Shown here one piece after another: positions 1 through 10,500 of a DNA stretch of 64,000 bases (the first letter of the stretch is position 1; every line of letters starts with the position of its first letter). The notes under the pieces were generated by a model. That model saw nothing but the letters and a program-made list of their open reading frames with translations, did no database searches and had not been told where the DNA came from. Both the position numbers and the translations under genes were made by a program. The DNA comes from Pseudoscleropodium purum (lineage: Eukaryota > Streptophyta > Bryopsida > Hypnales > Brachytheciaceae). The DNA is taken from contig OZ017797.1 in assembly GCA_963969395.1 (NCBI GenBank), positions 12,524,001-12,588,000 of the forward strand, in the 5' to 3' direction.

Positions 1-1066
1 ATAAGGAAAGAACAAAACCTCACCACGATTGTTCCAAGTATACGTCCTGTGACTTGGTGTGGTAGAGCCACCAAGGCTTCCAACTGCCAATCAAGTTTCA
101 GCTCCATCTCTACTCTAGTTTCCACAACAAACAGGGGAGAACCATCATCTACTGCCTTCCAAATTCAGAAAATCTGGTTGGAAATTTTCCAAAACACTCT
201 ATCTAATTGACTGCTGCTAGAAGAAAGCTCTCAATTTTGGACAGCTAGCTGTTGTACATTATCATTAATGATGGCGAGCGTGTCTTCAAACATCATGAGT
301 TTCCCTTTCGTTGTTGTAAGACTGCCTAGAGAGACCAATCACAGCAAATCGCATGAATATTCTCATCTCAGAATCTCAATGACGGAAGCTTTCTAATCTA
401 AACAGCCATTAACAGTGAAATGGCAAGCAGACAGTAAAGAAGAGAAGTTCGGTGATATTAACCGGCCAGTTCCCTCATCTTGGTTCCTATTCTAACATTC
501 AATGAATTTCCAATTCCCGAGATTTCTTTTCTCACCACCACATCCCCCAAGATTGTAGCATCTTCAAATCCTTGAGATCAAGAAAGCTCGGTAACTGAAA
601 TGCAACGCTTCAATGTGGAAAATGTAACTATAACCTTCGTCGCTTACGTGCACAATTTCTCACAATCGGACTCCAGATCTCAGTTACTGAATAAGCTACA
701 GACTTCATTTACCATGAAGTACAATAAAGGCTCCAATATTTGACCACACAGCTAAGCTTTAGTTTGTGCTAAGTATGAAAACACTTCATCTATGACATAT
801 CATTTTCGCAATTGATTTGGACTTCAACGTGAAACAAATGTACAATCTTTTGAGATCATGGTGCAAGATTCTCGATGGTTGCAGGGAACGGCTCAAACTT
901 CACCTGTATTATGGCGAACGGAGCCTCTCCCTTCCTGGATCATGGTGAATGGTGAATGGAGACTTTATATTACATAGCCGGTAGTTTGGCTTGCACAAAA
1001 GACGAGTCAATTCCTGAAGTCGTTCAAATTCAAAGAAGGTTTCCTGTCCGGTAACCAAGGCAGCTC
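1..1066. other. No gene seen; region downstream of the kinase pseudogene
   Basis: I found no open frame with recognisable protein sequence and no RNA gene. The stretch is of mixed composition and lies 3' of the minus-strand receptor kinase remnant, so part of it may be its former 3' untranslated region. The tail of the former kinase frame may run on to about 909 after a frameshift. Confidence 0.5.
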
Positions 1067-3037
1067 CTACCTCGCCCCCGATTGAAACCACTGGTTCACG
1101 AACCGCATCGACGGTCTCTCGCTTGGTGACGGCAGACAGCACAACAGCCCCAACTGCAACACCTTCCCAACCATCTTCTCGTCCACACCATAGTCGGCGC
1201 CACCATTCCAAAGCCTTGGATCTGCCACTCGGAGAATGTGACCCGTTTCATGTGCTTGCCACACGCTCTCCACCAAGACATAATGCTTGGTGGAATCTCC
1301 AATTGCAACAACACCGAGCGCCCGCCTCCGCACACGACTTCCAGCACCAGGATTCCGAATGCATACACGTCTGTTTCTACTGAAGCCCGTCCCGTGTACT
1401 GCATCTCGGGCGCCATGTATCCCAGAGTCCCTACTAGTAACGTTGTCTTCTGCATCACGCCGTGGTCGACCAAGCGTGCCAGCCCGAAGTCGCCCAAGCA
1501 AGCGTTGAAGCTGGCGTCTAATAGCACGTTGTGCGCCTTGATGTCACGATGCAAGATGCATTGCTGCCATTCTTCGTGTAGATAGACCAAACCCGAAGCC
1601 GTGCCCGCCAGAATCGATAGTCTCATGTTCCACGACAAGCCCTAATCGACATCCAAGCTCTGATTCTCTCCGTTTAAGCCGTCCGACGGGGGTCGGTATA
1701 TCCACTGGTCTAAGCTCCCGTTGCACATGAAGTCGTACACCAACAGCAAGCCTTCCTTGGCCTGGCACCATCCCTGGAGACGCAGCAAGTTGCGGTGCCG
1801 AATTTGTCCCAGGCTGGTGGCTTCAGCAAGGAAACTCTCTTCGCCCTGCATCTTGTTGCGCTTGATGCGCTTCACTGCAATGAAAGCGCCAGAAGGCAAG
1901 GTGCCTTTGAAAACCTCGCCAAAGCCGCCACTAGAAAGGATCTCGGTGTCGCTGAAATTCTTCGTGAAGCTGCTGAGCTCGCGGTAGGTGAAAGGCCGCG
2001 ATGTGGTGTCAAGGAGATCAAGGGAAGATTTGTTCGGTTCCAGCTTTCCCAAGCATGATCCCTTCCTCCGACGTCTAAGAATTAGAAGTCCGAGCACAAG
2101 AGCCATGGCCACAAAGCCAGCGATTAATCCACCAATAAGCCCAATTGGAAAGGACTTGCGAATGGTCCCACTCACTGGAGCCTTCGCAATAGGGGGCGGA
2201 GCGGGTGTCTTGACAGAAGGAGACGGCACAATAGGGTCTGAAGGGGGAGGAGGCTCGAGATCATCTAGAGGGGGAGGCGAAATTGAAAGAGGGGGAGCCA
2301 AAAATGGAGACTGAAGTTGAGGAGGGAGAGCTAGTGCAGATGTAGGAGCCACCGTGACCTTCACCTTCATTCCCGAGTCGCAGTGGGTAGGAAACGTGCA
2401 TATGAAGTAGTAATCTCCAGCTTTGGGCAGTGGAACTCTATCAAATCCAGTAGATAATTTAGCATTGGTGCTGGATTCAGAGCAAACTGAGTATTTTGAT
2501 GCAGATACAAATTGAACGTCGTGTCCACCGGCCAAGTACCGGAAGACTGCGTCATGAAACATATCAACCAGATATATATGGATTTAGAATATGGACGACT
2601 TGGTATACGCAATTAAGGCATCCCCAATGCAAACCAACAGGTATAATATAATAGACCTCTGCAGCGGATCGATGGTGAAGATTCTCTATCACAAAACTAG
2701 CATAGAATGTCCACTATTGATTTGCTTAAGAAACCAACTATATAGGGTTGCGCTTGGAACGACAAAAATTGGAGAACGTATAGAGTGATTCATTTGAGAA
2801 ATGAAACTCAAATAGTTAACGGGATGAATGGGTCATGTATTTATCCAGATTGTCACCGATGGCGAAAGACTGTGCAACGGTCCGCGTGTCGTAGTAAGTC
2901 ACATCTGCCATAGGTGGGAAGTCCCATTCCTGACTAGACCCACCGACAACAATATCTTTGGCTCCTGCTGCTTGTACAACTGCAAGCAGGGCCAGCGCTA
3001 AAAGGATAGCCTTAGCATCGCCGCTTCTATGCACCAT
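1067..3037 (-). pseudogene. Receptor-like Ser/Thr kinase with phytocyanin ectodomain, broken
   Basis: Exon 1 (3037-2845) encodes a signal peptide and the start of a phytocyanin fold. Exon 2 (from 2546) continues it with the type-1 copper ligands visible: His in GGHDV, Cys in YFIC, His in PTHC, Met in SGM. A proline-rich hinge, a transmembrane helix with a basic stop (LRRRRK), and a kinase domain follow. The kinase keeps SGGFGEVF, AVKRI, HRDIKAHN, DFG and MAPE, resembling lectin-type RLK kinases. The exon phases match only if the intron (2844-2547) starts at CTGG|, but donor position +1 (2844) reads A instead of G. There is an in-frame TAG at 1642-1644 inside the kinase. A one-base loss near 1327 shifts the frame within the VVCG motif, and the remainder (HYVLVESVW, ERPSMR) continues in another frame to a stop at 1067. 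A further shift after ERPSMR is possible. I read this as a pseudogene; assembly error is the alternative for the indels. Confidence 0.8.
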
Positions 3038-4030
3038 CTTGTACTGGAGTGGAAAGTCTGTAATTCACCAATTCAAACCTCCACAAGCAATATTTTCAGA
3101 ACAGATAGCACCTGAAGTTGATTTCTAATCTCTTTTCGCAATTCCACATGCACATCAGAAAGGTCTCCTACTAAACAGCTAGCAATTGGAAGAGATGAGA
3201 CTAGAATTATGTGAGAATCCTTCCCATCATACTGACGCATTACGAAGAAAATTGGCAACGGAAAAACATCCTTCAACCCCAGTACCCCACGTGGGATTGA
3301 AGTAAAGAACACACAGGGATCATCCTTGCATTTCCTAGGAGAGTATCAGAATTTTCCATATGATTTTGCATTTGTACTACAAAGGGGAGGAATCAGAGAA
3401 ACGCAACAAACAAAGAAAATCATTGGCACAAACTTTCCCTGGTTCCCTGTTGCCAACACTGGACACCGGGATTCCGGGAATGGGAATCCGGGAACCAGAG
3501 ATAATACACAAGAACCTTATATTGAATCCCCAGTGTACAAAAGGTTCACACAGAGCAAATGGTACCACATTTAATCTCTCTGTGGAGAAACTTTGGCAAC
3601 GGCACTACAAAAAAAAAAGCCTCTACATCCATATAGCCATATCCAAGCACGTTGCACGCAGACCGCTAATGTTATACAGCCACTTTCGACATCGAAGCAT
3701 CCCTAGCACGTACATCCGAGATCCTAGCTAGTGGAGCAAATTAATTCATACATGTCTACATATTTGCAAAGGAAAGTCTCACACCACAAGTTTCTTCATT
3801 GAAATTGTATATGATAACCAACGCATTGTCTACAAACGACGGTCAGCATCGCGGTAGGAGACACCACAGAAAAGAAATCCAGCCTACCCTACCAAGAATA
3901 TTCTCCAATCAAGTCTGAGCCTGCGAGTAGTATACCGGTATGGTCGAGTACGTGCGTCTGATTGAAACTGATCTTCGGAGTAATTAACTTGGGTCCTAGG
4001 CATACCATCCGTTTCAGCAGTCCGTTCCTC

Positions 4031-4134
4031 TTCTCCCACTTAGCCAGGCACCTGAGCGAGCAAACAAAAACAAACTAACCGTGCATATCAACAGTCTATT
4101 CGTCGATCTTAGATTCTCCCACTTAGCCAGGCAC
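4031..4134. repeat. 21-bp direct repeat, two copies
   Basis: The sequence TTCTCCCACTTAGCCAGGCAC occurs near 4031 and again near 4114, about 83 bp apart. The flanks differ, so this is a short duplication rather than a tandem array. Confidence 0.75.
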
Positions 4135-4489
4135 TTGACAGAGCTAGCAATATTGTGTATGGATAGCATCCCATTGCATAGAGAAGACCTAAAGTTGTAA
4201 AGATATGGCATCTCCGATCGAGCTAGGAACTAGGATCCAAAAAACATGAACTGTCACCACGGAGATATAGAACACTCGAAACTAGTACCTGGACCTTCAA
4301 AGCTAGCCGAGCACTATTGCCATCCAAACCCTAGCTGCCGCCAGTCGGCTGAATAGATGCCAGGGTTCATGCAGCTAGAACTCGATGGAGCAAGAATAAT
4401 GAAGCTAACTCGGCGCGCCTCGTTCGATTAGTACATGGCCTCCCCATTGCTTGCCTCAGTCTGTGAATGCAGGCCCTCGTTGAAGTGAT

Positions 4490-4570
4490 GGTTCGATCAA
4501 ACGTTAGCTCACTAACTAGCAGCATTAGCTACGATTACAGCTAGTTGACCCACTTGTTGTTGATCGAACC
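4490..4570. repeat. 81-bp fold-back (nested inverted repeats)
   Basis: GGTTCGATCAA at 4490-4500 is exactly complementary to TTGATCGAACC at 4560-4570. Inside, AACTAGC at 4514-4520 pairs with GCTAGTT at 4540-4546 in register, leaving a symmetrical, poorly paired 13-nt internal loop on each side and a 19-nt terminal loop. The size fits a small hairpin precursor or a fold-back insertion; the internal pairing is weaker than in a typical plant microRNA precursor. Confidence 0.6.
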
Positions 4571-4889
4571 GTCGATGCTAGAAAGGTCGGTAAGGAGCTC
4601 CACTAGCCTAGTCTACAGTACATCCGGGGCCTGCGCCAGCGGCTCTTCCGACTAGCGAACTGTCGATCTGGGATGCCCGGGAAACGTTCAAATGTCAAAC
4701 AAGGGATGAACGCAATTGAAATGCATCGCAAGCACGCAAAAATGCATTTTTTCATCCATCGACTTTTCTAAAGATTTTTCTGTTAGTTTTTTGACATTTG
4801 TTCGGTATGCATTTAGGAAACTTAGAGAAGTCATTTTCACACTTTGAAATCACTTTTTACTTTTATTTTGGTTGTGGTAATGCTACAAG

Positions 4890-5545
4890 GCTCACTAGTC
4901 CATACCTTAATTCCTAAATGCTCAAGGCACCAAAATTTGGTATTTGCAAAACTTTGAAGTTAAATAAAACCTAAGCAATTTGCTATTTTTTATAGTTTGT
5001 ATTTTTGAAAAGTTCTTCTTGAAGTCTAGTTTTAGCATCAAAAATGTTATCTTGAAAATAAATGATAGCAATTATTCTATTCAAGATTTTTTGTAAGGGT
5101 ATCCATTGCAATCTTGACTTCCTATAGTATTAAGAGCTTTTGGAAATGAGCCTCAAATACATTAGATCTTAAAAAAAAATCACACTCAAAATTCATTTAA
5201 AAAATTATAGAGTAGATTTTAAAAAGTCATAAATTAATTGGGTTACGCACGTTAGCTAGTCCCTTAACTACATAGTTTTTTGGTCACCAACTTTTTAGAT
5301 TTGACTTACAATGAAAAAAAGATTGAAAGACTTTTGTAGTTTTAACACCTTTATTGTATAACATTATAATCTTACATTCCATAAGTGATATTGTTGTGTT
5401 TTCTTTTCCTATGAGATCTCTAGTATGTCTAAATTGAATTTGTATGATTACAATTCAAAAAAATTGATACAATTTATCAAAACGCTGATATTTTGTTCAA
5501 TTTAGTGAAAATTCCAAGAAGCTCATACTATGCCTTAGGCAATTA
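4890..5545 (+). repeat. Dispersed repeat, copy A (partner at 58.27-58.90 kb)
   Basis: From the words CTAAATGCTCAAGGCACC onward the sequence runs parallel, same orientation, to 58.27-58.90 kb for about 650 bp with scattered substitutions and small indels. Shared blocks include TTTGCAAAACTTTGAAGTTA, AAGTTCTTCTTGAAGTCTAG and GGTCACCAACTTTTTAG. No protein or terminal repeats are evident, so the class of element is unknown. Confidence 0.8.
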
Positions 5546-5819
5546 GAGATTAAGTTAGGCTATTTGTTTGTTTGTTTTCTTTGTTAAGTTGAGATCTCTT
5601 GGATCGTGAGTCACCCAATCACATTCTTTATACAGTTGGAAAGTTCCTGGTGAGGAGGGGTGCATAGGCTTTATTTTTCTAGTGTTCCACCTATGGCATG
5701 AAAGTTATTGAATTTCAAAGTTTTATGAATGAAAAAATAAGAAAATTACTTTTCCTTTTCTTTTGATTGTATCAATGGCATGGAACACACTAATAGATAT
5801 GATCTATGAATATTATTTT

Positions 5820-6089
5820 ACAACTATTGTATCAAAGCCATTATTAAACTATTATTCAAAATTATATTTTATAATACATCTAATTCTACAACTATTGTAT
5901 CAAAGCCATTATTAAACTATTATTCAAAATTATATTTTATAATACATCTAATTCTACAACTATTGTATCAAAGCCATTATTAAACTATTATTCAAAATTA
6001 TATTTTATAATACATCTAATTCTACAACTATTGTGTTAGAATTATTATTAAATTATTATTCAAAATTGCATTTTATAATACACCTTTAC
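5820..6089 (+). repeat. 68-bp tandem repeat, about four copies
   Basis: Units beginning ACAACTATTGTATCAAAGCC start at 5820, 5888 and 5956, an exact 68-bp period, with a fourth, diverged unit from 6024. The first three units are nearly identical, which suggests recent expansion. Confidence 0.95.
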
Positions 6090-7329
6090 AATTTGGGAAA
6101 TCTAAATTATCTCTTGATCTTTAAGGAATTGAACCTCGAAAAAAGCCAACATCCAATGGAGGTCTAGATGGATTATATATGAATGTTTCAAGAACTTAAA
6201 TTAAATGAACTTCTATAATTATATAACAATAGACCCAAATTTGTTGAAAGGTCAAAAGATTATCCAAAATTTTGCATGGAAGTGTTGCAACATTTACTAT
6301 AAGAAGAGAATCAATAAAACTAGCAAGACAAAATTTTATAGAGAAGCTACTAAAAAGTAGGGGAGGCAACTATATTGAACTTTTCAAAAACTAATTTTCA
6401 CATTTGACTTGAATTTTTTGGTGCTTTTCATTTGACAACAAGACAAAGCTAATTCTAAACTATAATTTCTATAGAAGTATAAACATCATGGAAGTTAACA
6501 AAATCAATTATGATTTTGGGAAATTTAAAAATTGTTTTTCAATTTTGACTTTGCATGGAATTTTGTTTGCTTTCTATCAAAGCTAGCTATAGGATACAAA
6601 TGAAGTACATTCAAGTATGTTGGAAAAAAAATTACCTATTCTTGAACAATATCACTAGCACAAGCGCTCAGAACATTGTCCATTATTCACTTAGTGGATG
6701 ATGATTGTTGTGGAAAGTGCTATTCATCCAATTTAACCCCTAAAGTTCCTTGATTATGTTTTCATCAAAAACGCTCCAAAACTGCCATTTTTAGGACAAG
6801 TACCAAAAAAAACTTTAAAACATTTTTGGACACATCCAACCATAGGATCTTGTATTATGATGATTTGAGAAAATGTGGAAAAAATTTCAGAAATTTTCAC
6901 CATGTAGATTGCAAGATATTAGCATTTCAATTGACAAAAAGCCTTTTTTTGGCCTTGCAAAAAAACGGACAGCTGCACTTCACAAGGTCACATCGATATG
7001 AAAAAATGTCCAAAATGGTTGCAACTCTTTGGATTCATTCTTGAAGTCAAGTTGGCTACATGCTTGAAAAGTTTCAAATCATTTGGAATTGTAAAACATG
7101 CAAGAAAAAAAATAGTAAGTAGAAAGAAGTAGAGAATGAATCAAAATACTAAATTGTTAATAATTTAGTTGTTGAATTGAAAAATACTAATCCCAATGGT
7201 TGTAATATTGTAATAAACAATCTTCACCTAAAATTTTTATTTTTTTTCAAAAGTATTGAAAATTGAGTTCAATAAAGAACTTCAAAGTTTACTTTGGAGT
7301 AGAGAATCCATAATTGCCTGCAAACTAAA

Positions 7330-7640
7330 ACACCTCATAACTTTTGATTCATTGATCAAAATGGAATGATTTGAATCTTTCTATGTATATATAAATAAAT
7401 AAAAATTCATTTCAAATTTTTATTTTTGAAAGAAGTGATTTTTCAAATCTGCTCAAACTACCTAAGTTGAGAAACAAACTACATATTAGCCCATAACTTT
7501 TGACTAATTGACTCATAATTCCAAATGTCCTGAAATTTAGTGCACATGAAAGATATTCCTCGTCCACACCTTCTATTAAAATTTGGACCAAAAATCTACC
7601 ATTTTTCTAAGATCATTGAAAAATTGACAAAAAGTAGTTA
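7330..7640 (+). repeat. Degenerate satellite-like repeat
   Basis: The phrase CATAACTTTTGA followed by an ATTGA-like word recurs near 7337 and 7492, each followed by A/T-rich text with similar order. Related phrases occur near 9917 and 26640. This looks like a very old tandem array with a period near 155-180 bp. Confidence 0.4.
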
Positions 7641-8320
7641 TTTTTTACAAAGACTTTTGAATTGTACTAGACTATGAATCGTCAAAACATGAGAGTTTTT
7701 TTAACATTGACCATGTACATTGTCAAATTGCAAATTCTTTTTAAATATATTTTGAACCATGTTTGACGGGTCCATCTAACTTACACTCTCTTTAGATTGA
7801 GGGTAAGTTATTGCATTTAAGGAGCTAACACATTTTTGACCACTTAAGCAATTACATATATCTGGAGTGTAGATTTCCTAAGTGTGGAAATTTTTCTATG
7901 TACAAAAATAGAGTTTGGAAGGGTTCCTTATTTTTGCATAATTTTCTTAGAAATTTAGTCCACAAAAAATAATTACTAAAAAGGTTTTAGTTGAAGATTC
8001 TATTTGGCCTGTACTAAACATATAGGTCTTTTTATTTCCACCCATAGGGGGGTGTAATATTGAAAGTCTTGTAGCCAATCATAATGCACCACAACTACAC
8101 TAGGAATTATGCCGTAATTAATCACTACTCATTTGCACCTGATTAGAAGGAAAGTAGCCTATACTATGGAAATAGAGGGGTGATTATCAATGGATCAGCT
8201 CCCATACATATTCTACAATAGTTGAGATTTGTACCATTAAATATTATTGTACTATATCTTGTATGTTGTATATTGACAGTATATAAAGTAACTACCCCAT
8301 TCTAGACTAAATGGGAAGAA

Positions 8321-8405
8321 GTCCACTATGGGCTTAATTATATTAGTAGTATACATTTTTGAATTTGAATGTACACCACTAATAAAATTTAGCCTACAAT
8401 GGGCT
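8321..8405. repeat. Imperfect inverted repeat (hairpin)
   Basis: GTCCACTATGGGCTTAATTA and the following TATTAGTAGTATACATT (8321-8357) are complementary, with several mismatches, to AATGTACACCACTAATAAAA and the following TTTAGCCTACAATGGGCT (8369-8405). The ends carry a 'CCCA..GTAGGCT'-like word also seen in the inverted repeat at 18.9-19.1 kb, so both may be relics of one miniature-element family. Confidence 0.55.
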
Positions 8406-10335
8406 TGCTCACATTTGCTTTGCAAAGGGATAATTTACTTAAGCAAAGATGAGAAATAAATGAGGTGTAGTTCGTTTTGTTCAATAAATGGTGAAACAAA
8501 ACTTCTTCCAATATATTTTTTCTTATCAAAGGCCCATTACATCTTTACAAGTTAATCCTTATTAAGGATCCTTTGTTCCATGGATAGGTTGTAGATTTGA
8601 TTAGGTAGTAGGTTCTTACAAAGTCATTTGTAAATGGTTCTTTCTAAAATTTTGACAAGAAGGTGTAGACATATACCTCCTTGTGGGAATATAATAATAT
8701 TTTTATTAGGTGCTTGGATCAAAAGCTATACTTCCCATAGTAATTCAAATTGCGTAGAAAGCTTTGAATAGCATCACTAGCATGTGCAAAACTCTTCCAT
8801 TTTTTTCTAAAATTTGACAAGCATGTAACTAAAATGATATTGGATTAAATTGTGAAAATAAATATTTAGTGCAAATATTTAGTGCAAATATCTGACTTAA
8901 AATTAATAATTGAAGCAAATTTATTATTTTGAAATAGATTCTTCAAAATGAATATTTTTTGCAATAAAAAACAATTGTGTAATCTTGCACCCAAGTAACC
9001 TTCGTTTAATTTAAATTAAATATTCACAAATAATACTCCCTCTGTCTTATAATCCTAGTCTTTGTAGTGATGAACATACAAAGGATTTCATTGGCAACAA
9101 TTTTTTAATGCATGTTACAATCAATTGATTCTATAGTGATAGCGAATGTACAATGTATCCACTCAATTGCAAAAAAAGTAGATGTTGCTATTAATTGCAA
9201 TTAAAAAAAGAATAAAAAATAAAAGGTTGCAATAGATACCATGTCTTCTATACCATGTCTTTTATATTTGTTCAGATAAAGATAGGTTTTATTAAGAAGA
9301 AAAACTTCCTATATCATATCTTCTATATCTGTTTAGATTTGTTCAAGAATACTTAGGAATTCGATAGATTCAATGAAAAGTTCAATGTATTTTGATCTTT
9401 GTCTTGGTCAACTTCAAATTGCTATAAAAAAATAATTTTCATAATTTTTTCTGAATTGTAAAGTGGATAATAAACAAGACTTCTTGTATTCCATTTTAAT
9501 AGTTACCCCCATAGGACCAAGGTACATTTTGGGTAGAAATTATGAACAATTGCCACTTTTTAGAGTAATGACAAAAATTAAAATTAAATTTATTTAGTTT
9601 TTCAAGATTCAACTACAAAATTTTGTACAAGACTAATATGGGAATACGTGGAAAATATTTCAAAAGATTTAACCACATAGATTGATAAATTACATTTGAA
9701 GTTAGAAGAAAAAGTTTTTTTCAAACCTTGCTTGGCAAGACCAATACAATTTTAACTCCTCCTAATGTGAGATTTTCACACAACACATGGTTAATTTTTT
9801 ACATTTGCATCTTGTATTATGTAAGATACATAATTGTCAAATTTCACAAAATAATAGACGAGGAGTTTTGTACATGTTCAAAGCTGTCTAGATTACTCAA
9901 AAAATTCAAGGTAATATAACTTTTGATCCAAGCACCTAATCACAATTTTTTTTTAATTACCAGTAAGGGGAGTAAATGTTCACATCTTGTATCAAAATTT
10001 CATTAATATCCAATCAAAATCAATTTGGTGCATAACTACCAAAGACCTATTGTATATGTTGAATGGTTACAAGTCCTCTTGGGGTCAAGACCCAAAACAA
10101 ACCAAAACTCATCTTCAACCCTAAAATTAGGCCTAAAGTAAAAAGGACAAATAATTTAGGACAAACGTAAATAACCTTAAAGGACTAGTATTGTGGGATG
10201 GAGGGAGTATTTCTTTATACCCTAACTCTTCCTGTCCACTTGCAAAAAAATCAATCCCAGCAGTCCCAGGAGACCGGTATTGCCTGTCAGCTTCTGTCTC
10301 ATGAGTCATGACAGAGCGTGGCAACGAAGGCAGGC

Positions 10336-10348
10336 AGGGTTTAGGGTT
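10336..10348 (+). promoter_or_regulatory. Telo-box-like motif upstream of the exonuclease gene
   Basis: AGGGTTTAGGGTT lies about 155 bp before the chosen start codon. A second TTAGGGTTTAGG word is in intron 1 (11012-11023). Telo-boxes are common in plant promoters and 5' leaders of genes for translation and DNA metabolism; here the role is inferred from the motif only. Confidence 0.45.
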
Positions 10349-10500
10349 CCCTTTCCTCAAGGAGCCGCTGCTGCGAACTGAAAACGGCGAAGCTTGTAGC
10401 CCTGGAATGTCGGGGAAGCAGCAATTTTTTGCAGTACAATTTCTAGATTTCGAGTCCAGGTCCCTTAGTTCCGTTTTTGACTACGGTGAGAGGAGGAGAG

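Larger units (their letters stand above)
3038..4700. other. Intergenic, moderately GC-rich, no gene recognised
   Basis: This lies upstream of the kinase pseudogene. Short open frames here do not resemble known proteins. It contains a near-palindrome around 3467-3500 (CCGGGATTCC / GGAATCCGGG), a 21-bp direct repeat and an 81-bp fold-back, listed separately. The higher GC than the following 5 kb suggests a former promoter or a non-coding transcript, but nothing proves it. Confidence 0.4.
4701..10300. other. AT-rich spacer of decayed repeats, no gene
   Basis: There is no recognisable coding sequence; short frames are low-complexity. The block contains one copy of a dispersed repeat shared with 58.3 kb, a 68-bp tandem array, degenerate satellite-like text, an inverted repeat at 8.32 kb and many poly-A/T runs. 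It is probably a graveyard of transposable elements. Confidence 0.6.

Noticed and set aside
1642..1644. Programmed stop-codon readthrough in the kinase
   Set aside because: The same gene also has a mutated splice donor and a frameshift, so simple decay explains the TAG better than recoding.
2844..2851. A U12-type AT-AC intron in the kinase gene
   Set aside because: The donor would need ATATCCTT-like sequence; it reads ATAAATAC and the acceptor is an ordinary GCAG, so a mutated GT donor is the simpler reading.
4490..4570. A tRNA gene (GGTTCGA word)
   Set aside because: The word is part of an inverted repeat; no acceptor stem, D-arm or anticodon arm can be placed around it.
5820..6089. A CRISPR array
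   Set aside because: The 68-bp units are contiguous with no unique spacers, and the genome is plainly eukaryotic.
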